Positions 21,401 to 27,629 of a stretch of 27,629 bases of DNA are shown here, piece after piece. The stretch lies in contig JAHBMJ010005854.1 in NCBI GenBank assembly GCA_018398765.1, forward strand, positions 35,001-62,629, read 5' to 3'. The notes beneath the pieces are model-generated. The model did not search any database. It had not been told where the DNA came from and saw only the letters and a list, made by a program, of their open reading frames with translations. Positions within the stretch are counted from its first letter, which is position 1. Each line of letters begins with the position of its first letter. A program made the position numbers and the translations under genes. The DNA comes from Chromera velia (taxonomy: Eukaryota; Sar; Chromeraceae).

Positions 21401-22521
21401 GAAAGAGAGGAAGGAAGGACGGAAGGAAGGACAGAAGGAAGAAAGCATTCCGATCTGCCTGACTACCCAAAAAAAGCGCAAGCAGACCAGAAAGAGGCAT
21501 CCGACTTACCGAACGGGCAGAAGCAGCGTTTGCACGACCCAGCGGAGGTGCACCGCTTCGTCTTGTAGTTCAACGGGTGGTAGAGCTGTTCCTCCTTTGA
21601 GTGTGCGTAAGTGCAGTTCTTACCCAGATTGCAGCTGTTGATCAACTTCATCTTCTCCCCGTTGCGAACGAAACAGATGTTCGGGCACAGTTCAGACCTG
21701 CATGCAATGAAACGCGATCGAAGAAAAGATCGAATCAGGTGAAAGGTCCGGAGAACAAGCCGACAGAAGACCGCAAATGACATTTATTCGATTGGGGAGG
21801 CGGACACTCTGCAGCCCCCACCATCAGAAACTGCCAGCAGGGGAGGACATGACAGGGGAAGACGAGACAACGATTCGACGTCTACACCCTTAGATGGAAA
21901 AGTGTGCGAAGGAAGGAGAGGGGGGGGAGGGGCGAGTAAGCACGCAGAGGGAAAGACGTGAGAGACGGTTTCCAGACACAGAGAAAGCCGAGGCCGGCGC
22001 AGAATGACACAAAAACGACTGACTGACGTGTAATAATACTGCATCGGGTTTCTCCTTTGCCACGCAAGACAGTGACTGTGTGGACAGAGATCGTGCCTCT
22101 GACACTTTCCGTAGTGCTGTATGTCCGGGCAGATCTGCGTTCTGAACTCTGCCAAACACTCATTGTCCAGGTACACATATTCACCGGGGTTCACCTGCAG
22201 ATTGTGAACTTTACTAGACAGGGCAGCAGAGGGGGAAGCCGACTCGTCCCTCCCAGATGCCGAGACACTGGAAGACGTGCGCTTTGAAGGCAGAGGGAGA
22301 GTGGGGGGGCCTGTGGGGGAGGTAGCATGCCGCCCACTACTTGCAGGAGAGGCACCCTCATCTCCTCCAGAAAGATCCTTCATGCCCTTTTCGATGGGAC
22401 CAGACGACGCAGAGGCGCTTTGAGGTTCACACGGTTCGTTCCTATCTGCTCCCCCCTCTCCACCTCCTACTGACGACTCCCAGTTCCAGTGAGTGAGAAG
22501 TTTGACTGATCCCTGCGTCAT
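14697..22521 (-). CDS. Large protein with three CCCH zinc fingers and a long disordered tail (Unkempt-like)
   Basis: Likely an RNA-binding post-transcriptional regulator, by family knowledge of tandem CCCH proteins. Five exons, minus strand: 22521-22028, 21697-21510, 21228-18464, 18190-17148, 16755-14697. Introns of 330, 281, 273 and 392 nt have donors GTCAGT, GTAAGT, GTAGGT, GTACGT and acceptors all ending GCAG. All phases agree, giving 2182 residues. The fingers sit in residues 131-229: C131-x8-C140-x5-C146-x3-H150; C187-x5-C193-x3-H197 with upstream Cys169 or Cys173; C214-x5-C220-x4-C225-x3-H229. The linker blocks RRNP, AHSKEEQLYHP and YKTKRC match the Unkempt and plant TZF arrangement. 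His229 is made only by splicing intron 2. The remaining ~1950 residues are low-complexity: Gly/Pro/Asn-rich (exon 3), a Met/Gln-rich helix across intron 3, basic patches KSKKKKNRK and RRPKSKKKS (possible nuclear signals), and Ser/Glu-rich. The start is the first ATG in frame. Exons 1-3 are very secure; the tail is supported by long open frames. Confidence 0.9.
21229..21509 (-). repeat. CCCH gene intron 2 with CA and GAAA/GGAA repeats
   Basis: The intron between the second and third coding exons holds CA-rich DNA next to its acceptor (21236-21290) and a GAAA/GGAA block at 21355-21440 on the plus strand. The donor is GTAAGT and the acceptor TTCGTGCAG on the minus strand. Confidence 0.85.
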
Positions 22522-23487
22522 TTCCTAGCTTCTCCGTTTCCTTCCTTCTTTCCACTTCGAACCGACAGAAACGAAGAAGTGAACGTAAGGCGGTTGCGAT
22601 TGAGTATTTACGTCGGTCCAAATGCCAGAAGGGGAGAAGAAAGGAAAAGAGAAGACAAAAGAGCCCAGTGGAGGGTTAGAACGAATTTTCTTTTCCCAAC
22701 AGAGATCACCGAAACCCCACACTTTTCTTCTGAGAAGACTGGAACGAAGTGGCAAAACAAATCACCCACCCTCCTTCTCTAGCTGATATCTGGCGTTGCG
22801 CCAAGAAACCCGCTCGAACAACAGCGCATCGTCAAGGTCGACGGCTGAAGAGAAGGACTACCGCAATGGCTTCTGATTGTTGTCCGGCAAAAGCACGGCG
22901 AAGAACAGGCACCCTTGCACAGACAAACCTCGTGACTGTGTGAGAGGTAAGGCTTGTAACGAGCATATACGCACAAATCTGGAAAAGAGATCCACAAGCG
23001 AGTCGCAAAACACCTCGTCAGAAAACAGAGACAGAAAGAGCAACTCTGATCTTTTTCTGCGTGCCTGACTCCTCTTGCGTTCTTGTGCGCGGTCGCGCGC
23101 GCTAGCTGGTCGCTTCTGCGCCGCGGCCCCAGTTCAGAGACTGGAGGAGACGCCTCCGTGCCACTCCGTGCGAGCTCCCCTTCTCCTGAATATTTGAGCC
23201 CGTGTGTGAGTCAAAACGTGCCCCTCCGCAGCGCTTTCCGGGGCTTCAAGTGAAGATTAGAGAAGTTTTCCATGAGCCTGATTTGAGTTACGCACCCCCT
23301 TCAAACCATACGGAAAAAGTCCTGCTGAGAGCTGTCGATAGCAATAAAGATCCTATCATCGTTGCAGCCAGTTAGTCTACAGCCATCAAATCGATCAGTT
23401 GATTCTCATCTGGGTCCTCGTGAGCCAAAGAGATTTGCCGTCTCCTCATTCACTTCCCGTCTCTTCAGACACGACCGCGCACTATCC
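22522..23487. promoter_or_regulatory. Divergent intergenic region between the CCCH and hydrolase genes
   Basis: The two firm genes point away from each other, with 966 bp between their start codons. This region must hold both 5' UTRs and presumably both promoters. A GC- and CpG-rich block lies at 23088-23130 (including GCGCGGTCGCGCGCGC), with more mixed DNA on either side. I see no TATA box or named site that I can support. In the hydrolase frame, the last stop before the start is TGA at 23326. Confidence 0.45.
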
Positions 23488-25247
23488 ATGCACCGCATTG
23501 GTGCCTTGCACCGAAACATTGTGAGCGGTGGTCCTTCCAGTACTGACAGTTCCTCCGTGGCTGTGACGAAGATGTCTTCACCCATCACGACCCACGTACT
23601 GAACACCGCAAGCGGGTTTCCAGCAGCTGGTATGCAGATCACCATAGAGCAGCTGGGTGGGGGAAACTCATGGACGACCCTCAGCTCCAAAGTCACCAAT
23701 GATGACGGTTGGTCTGCGCCTGTATCTATGATACGCTTTCGCCCTTTCATGCATTCTTTTGTTCGGCCATTGCTCAGTCTGCTTCGCCTAGAACGTCAGA
23801 TGCTCGACACTGCTTTAGTTCCCCGATTCTGACGGTTCGTCTAGGCCCCTCTCATCTTGGTGGGACTGCCCGTGGGGCCTCCCTTTACTTGCTGCGCTTT
23901 CATCTTTCGTCCCTGTCTGTCGGTTCCTGTGCACCTGTGTATCTTTCCCTCCGTCAGCATGCTCTTCTTAGTGGCTTGAACACTCTCTGTCTGTCTACCT
24001 GCCTCGACGTGTTTCCGGAAGTCAGACTTTGTGTCTGTCTGCCTTTCTTGCCTTGCTGCGGGGTCCGCATCTCTGTCCCTCTTCACCTCCCCTCACCTCT
24101 CCCGCGCTTCCTCCCTCTGTCTTTCTTGTCTCTGAGGAGAAGGAAAGAGAAAGAGGCTCTCGGACCCGTTCTGCTGAGAAGCTGAAAAAGAAAGGACGTG
24201 GGAAAGAAAAAGCTGATTTTGTCTGTCTGACTGTTTGTAGGTCTGTATGTTTGTCTGACTCTTTGTCTGTTGTCATTTGTCCGCTGCGTACGTGAAGAGA
24301 AGAAGACAATGAAAAATAAAGGCACATAAAGAATGTGTGGGGGTCGGTCGGCCTTTCTTTTCTTTCTTTCTTTCTTTCTTTTCTCTCTTACTTTCTCCGT
24401 TCCTTTCTTCGTTCCCTTCTTGCTTGCTTGCTTTCTTTCTTTCGTTCCTTCCTTCCTTCCTTCCTTCCTTCCTTCCTTCCTTTCTTCCTTCCTTTCTTCC
24501 TTTCTTCCTTCCTTTCTTCCTTCCTTTCTTCCTTCCTTCCTTCCTTCCTTCCTTTCTTCCTTTCTTCCTTCCTTTCTTCCTTCCTTCCTTCCGTCCTTCC
24601 TTCCTTTCTTCCTTTCTTGCTTTCTTCCTTTCTTCCTTTCTTCCTTCCTTTCTTCCTTCCTTCCTTTCTTCCTTCCTTCCTTCCTTCCTTTCTTCCTTCC
24701 TTCCTTCCTTCCTTTCTTTCTTCCTTCCTTCCTTCCTTTCTTGCTTTCTTTGCAGGAGGGCAGAAAGAAGAAAAGGAAGGAAGGACCGAAGAAACAAGGA
24801 AAAGAAAGAAAGGAGAAGAAAGAAAAAAAGAAGAAAGAAAAAATGAAAAAGAAAAAAAAAAGGCCTCACCCAGACCAACCCACACAAACCCAGGAAAGCA
24901 GGAGAAAGAAGCAACAAAGGAAAGAAGAAAACGAAAAAGATAAGGAAAAACTGAAAGGGGAAGCGAACAGCAGAAGAGGAAGACACATCCGCTCTCTCTC
25001 ACTCTCTGGAGGGGGGGATCTTTCTGTCACTTAGTCGCTTTGCCCGTCCGTCTGTCTGTGTGTCTCTCTGTCCGATCGTTGTCTCGTCCGTCCATCCGAT
25101 AGACCCAAAAGACCAAAAGAAGGCACAGCCGGTCTGTAAATGAGTGAAATGGAACGAAAAGAGAAGAACAAATGCATTCTGTCCGATCCGTCTTGTCTGT
25201 CTCTCAGCTTCTCTTTTTGCTAATCTCTCTCGCACTCTTACTATTTC

Positions 25248-25310
<63 letters not shown>

Positions 25311-26451
25311 ATGCATTCTATGTCTGCATGTTTTGCGTGATTCTTTTCCAGTGATCCCCCTCGTTTGCAAATATTTTCTCTCTGTGTGTCGGTGTCTGCA
25401 TTTCGCTCTGTCCCTGTGAATCCATTTGTGTTTGTCCCATCGTCTTCACCTGCCTCACTGTGGGTGCCTTTGTCCATCACACATGATTCCACTGATTTTC
25501 CTTCCTACATCGGCCTCTGAGCGTTCGTTTGTTCGACTGCATGTGACTGTCTGCCTCCTGCCTCCTGCGTCAATGTTTGCATATCCTTCCACCCTGCAGT
25601 CTTTTTCGTTGCAAAGGCATGCTTGCAAAGCTCTTCATTGAAATTTCTCGCTGCTTAGTAAAGCCGTGTCTCAAGCCCCTTTCCAAACCACCAGGTGACA
25701 CACACACAGCGGTTCTGTCTGCAAAACCTAATGCAGAGCGTCTCCGTCTTCAACGAAGCATCTTCTAATGCACTGCTTGGATGGTTTCCTTTCCCTTCCT
25801 CTTCGTAGAGGGACATTCTCTGGTTTCTTTCTCGTTCGCTTTTTGCTCACACGTGTGTATTCGTGAGTGTGTGCGTGTGTGTTGTGCAGGGCGCGTGAAG
25901 GATCTCATGTCTGGCAAGGTTTGTCCGTCCGTACCCCTCTTTCTTCCTCTTTTGCTGTTCGTCTCTTTTTTTCTCGTCGGGGGATTCGCGGAGGGTGGCG
26001 GAACGAGCAGCATCCTGCGTTGCTTACCGCCATGCCCTGTACTGATGTTTTTGCTGCGTCCTTTTTTGTCGTCCTTATGGATTCAGTTTTGTCACACGAG
26101 GGAAGACAGAGGAGGAGTTGGGTTGGTTTCTGCATGCAGAGCGAAGCCATGCGGAACTCTAAGGCGCATTTGTATGACAACTCTCTCTGGCCTCCCCTGG
26201 GTGCATACATGTCTGTTGATGTGTTCCAGAACATGTCATGTCATGGGGTTCCGTTCCGCCGTGCGTGCGTGCAGCTGGAGCCTGGAGTCTACCGCATGAC
26301 CTTCCACACAGGCGCATACTTCGCTGCGAAGGGGGAAAAGTGCTTCTATCCGGAGTGCACGGTTGTGTTCAACATCGAAAGCGCAGACATGCACTATCAC
26401 ATTCCTCTGCTCATCAGCCCCTACGGGTACTCAACCTACAGAGGGTCCTGA
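23488..26451 (+). CDS. 5-hydroxyisourate hydrolase (transthyretin-like protein)
   Basis: This enzyme hydrolyses 5-hydroxyisourate, the product of urate oxidase, to OHCU in uric-acid breakdown. Three exons: 23488-23707, 25890-25918 (29 nt) and 26275-26451. Introns of 2182 and 356 nt have donors GTTGGT and GTTTGT and acceptors ending GTGCAG. The phases agree, giving 141 residues. Family hallmarks in order: ITTHVLNT with His36; TNDDGR with Arg75, where the Gly codon is split by intron 1; HYHIPLL with His125; and the C-terminal SPYGYSTYRGS, ending in the diagnostic YRGS. These correspond to the catalytic His, Arg, His and C-terminal Ser of bacterial HiuH. The start is the first in-frame ATG after a stop. 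An inner ATG at 23572 (residue 29) would give a core-length enzyme, so residues 1-28 are an extension, perhaps for targeting. Residues 3-11 (RIGALHRNI) resemble a peroxisomal PTS2 but lack the His/Gln at position 8. Identity is very secure. Confidence 0.95.
24352..24751 (+). repeat. TTCC/TTTC polypyrimidine array in hydrolase intron 1
   Basis: About 400 bp of TTCC units with regular TTTC variants and occasional TTGC or GTCC changes. It ends in an acceptor-like TTTCTTTGCAG at 24754. Open frames of up to ~230 codons through it (both strands) are repeat translations, not genes. Confidence 0.95.
24755..24868 (+). repeat. GAAA/GGAA polypurine block
   Basis: Immediately after the pyrimidine array the same strand becomes almost pure purine (AAGAAAGGAAGG-type), so the two blocks are broadly complementary. 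Confidence 0.9.
25249..25309. repeat. (CT)n-(GT)n compound microsatellite
   Basis: CT repeats to 25278 and then GT repeats to 25309, within hydrolase intron 1. Confidence 0.96.
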
Positions 26452-26788
26452 AATGTGATTGGGTTTTCTTTCATTGGTTGCGTGTGGCGCGGAGGACTGC
26501 ATGTCACTGGAGTCGTACATGCCATCCTACGATTTTTGGTTCAAGTTTTAGAGACCAATTTCAGCTGGATAGTTCGACGATCGAGTGCACTGTATGGTGG
26601 TGATCAGCGTGGATCTTAGGATCTATCGATAGTAGTAGTAGGCTCTAAAGTAGGCTTCGGTCATTGAATAGCAAAATGCTTCGTTTTAGCTTGGTGCATG
26701 CTCTTCACAAATTTGCGTTGAAATCAAGCTACGCGCGTGAAAGACATTGGGTGAATTTTGATAGAAAAGAACATAAAAGTTGGTTAAG

Positions 26789-26794
26789 AATAAA
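26789..26794 (+). terminator. Possible polyadenylation signal AATAAA
   Basis: AATAAA lies about 340 bp after the hydrolase stop in an AT-rich stretch. Its use is unproven, and poly(A) signals in protists are often loose. Confidence 0.25.
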
Positions 26795-26872
26795 GTTAGT
26801 TATTAAATTACCAGTGGGGCCAGGTATTGTATAATGATTTGTATATTTTAAATTAGTCTAGGCGCCGGCTAG

Positions 26873-26924
26873 AGAAAAAAAAAAAAGATCTCCCTAGATC
26901 GTCTACTTTTTTTTTTTTCTTTTT
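26873..26924. repeat. Poly(A)/poly(T) imperfect hairpin
   Basis: An A12 run followed by GATCT, and then AGATCGTCTAC followed by a T12 run: an imperfect inverted repeat downstream of the hydrolase gene. Confidence 0.5.
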
Positions 26925-26930
26925 CAGTCA

Positions 26931-26997
26931 AACAACTGTTGTTCAACTGTTGCACAAGTGTTGTTCGTACCAGTGTGTTGCACAACTGTTGTTCGTA
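26931..26997. repeat. Degenerate repeats of ACAACTGTTGTTC
   Basis: The words AACTGTTG, TTGCACAA and GTTGTTCGTA recur three times with small changes across 67 bp, giving an imperfect tandem array. Confidence 0.7.
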
Positions 26998-27480
26998 AAG
27001 TGGCAGCAACGAAGTCAAGTCAATCCGCGCCAAGTCGAAGCTTCACGGCCTGTGCGCAAAGCGAGTGCAGGTGATGCGAAAATGTATGTACATGCATGCA
27101 TTATTACGGAATCCGGACGGCATCTGGGTTGGGCAATCCGGAGGGCGCGCCGAAGGCGCGCGCGCGGTCCCCAACATTTTTTAACAAATGGCATTTGGAT
27201 TTTTCAATCCGGACAACTTGACCGCGAAGCGGGTGCCAACATGCGCGCGTGCCCTTCAAAATCTTCCGGACTCTCATCCGGACTGCATAACGTGCGTGCG
27301 TCACTGCATGCCGGGGCCCTTTTGTCGCTCGCAAATTTAGCTATTCCGCCACCTTGACGTGCATCTAGCCTTAGTAGTTCACCATTGTGCCCCACTCCAA
27401 GCCACGCTCCACCTCCCTGCATCTCTCACAGTCTTGGACTCCTCCGACATGTGCTCGCATGTCCCCTCGATCCATCCACC
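26998..27480. other. Intergenic DNA with five TCCGGA motifs and a GGCGCGCC palindrome
   Basis: TCCGGA occurs at about 27112, 27137, 27208, 27265 and 27277, usually as AATCCGGA or CATCCGGA. The GGCGCGCC palindrome and a GCGCGCGCG run lie at 27145-27165. The frame at 26950-27357 crosses these repeats and shows no domain. Confidence 0.5.
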
Positions 27481-27609
27481 ATGAAGACAGACGAAAAGGG
27501 GAAAATAATCCTAGAGGCATTAAAGGAGCTCCCTCAGGACGAAGGTCAGTCAAAAGGGCAGGTACTCGCAAGAATGGTGCATCCGCGCGCCAGCTTTGTA
27601 CAAGAGTGA
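27481..27609 (+). CDS. Start of a possible gene, cut by the window end
   Basis: ATG at 27481 opens a charged helical sequence (MKTDEKGKIILEALKELPQD). The frame itself stops at 27609 (43 codons including the stop), but a GTCAGT donor at 27545-27550, identical to the first donor of the CCCH gene, would make 27481-27544 a first exon of 21 codons plus 1 nt. Alternatively, a shift into another frame after ~27556 gives NGASARQLCTRVKKYKLEF, which looks like a helix-turn-helix end such as transposases carry. The data stop here, so neither reading can be tested. No function is assigned. Confidence 0.3.
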   Translation: MKTDEKGKIILEALKELPQDEGQSKGQVLARMVHPRASFVQE

Positions 27610-27629
27610 AGAAATACAAGCTAGAATTT

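Noticed and set aside
22525-22755. Minus-strand frame just upstream of the CCCH start as an N-terminal extension
   Set aside because: It is in a different frame from the 22521 ATG and ends before it. No acceptor joins it in phase.
24273-25034. Open frames of 169-237 codons on both strands (FLPSFLPSFLP and GRKEGRKEGRKE type)
   Set aside because: They are translations of the TTCC/GGAA repeat array. The repeats keep all frames open and lie inside hydrolase intron 1.
25867-26274. Upstream extension of the last hydrolase exon as one long open frame
   Set aside because: The conserved family sequence starts exactly at the GTGCAG acceptor (26274). The extension has no similarity to the fold and would replace the DGR exon.
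1-27629. tRNA, rRNA or CRISPR array
   Set aside because: I saw no cloverleaf with a GGTTCRA box, no conserved rRNA blocks, and no regularly spaced repeats with unique spacers. The tandem and microsatellite repeats have no spacers.

Overview
This is a window of nuclear DNA from a eukaryotic microbe. It has spliceosomal introns, long intergenic stretches, many microsatellites and several short inverted-repeat elements, and no operon-like or bacterial features. Two genes can be reconstructed exon by exon. Their reading frames join in phase at all six introns. Every intron fits the same simple grammar: a GTNNGT donor and a GCAG acceptor. The form of the CCCH zinc fingers (AHSKEEQLYHP, YKTKRC and CPFAH blocks) reminds me of alveolate proteins, and the genome style would suit a chromerid alga. 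That taxonomic guess is inference from memory, not something the sequence proves.

Layout. (1) 1-3.7 kb: decayed or doubtful coding sequence, namely a coiled-coil gene with several breaks, a coding-like fragment around 2.2-2.4 kb, and a possible two-exon gene at 2.8-3.7 kb, separated by CT, TA and TG microsatellites. (2) 3.7-8.6 kb: AT-rich and rich in mobile-element remains. There are two non-autonomous elements with terminal inverted repeats (4407-5260 and 5609-6194), three A/T hairpins of one type, and a pair of ~100-bp direct repeats (6761 and 8144) enclosing a broken coding sequence. (3) 8.6-14.7 kb: a change in composition to purine/pyrimidine-skewed DNA full of short tetranucleotide repeats, with no convincing gene. 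(4) 14.7-22.5 kb, minus strand: a five-exon gene for a 2182-residue protein with three CCCH zinc fingers and a huge disordered tail. (5) 22.5-23.5 kb: a ~970-bp divergent intergenic region. (6) 23.5-26.5 kb, plus strand: a three-exon gene for 5-hydroxyisourate hydrolase, with a 29-nt middle exon and a 2.2-kb first intron made largely of TTCC-type repeats. (7) 26.5 kb to the end: intergenic repeats and the start of another possible gene.

The two clear genes have unrelated jobs. One is an RNA-binding, post-transcriptional regulator type. The other is the uric-acid degradation step after urate oxidase. They share only a head-to-head arrangement. I found no multi-gene system. The most interesting items are short protein motifs repeated far apart in the CCCH protein's disordered tail (one with almost every codon synonymously changed), the consistent splice grammar, the micro-exon in the hydrolase, and the mobile-element remains.
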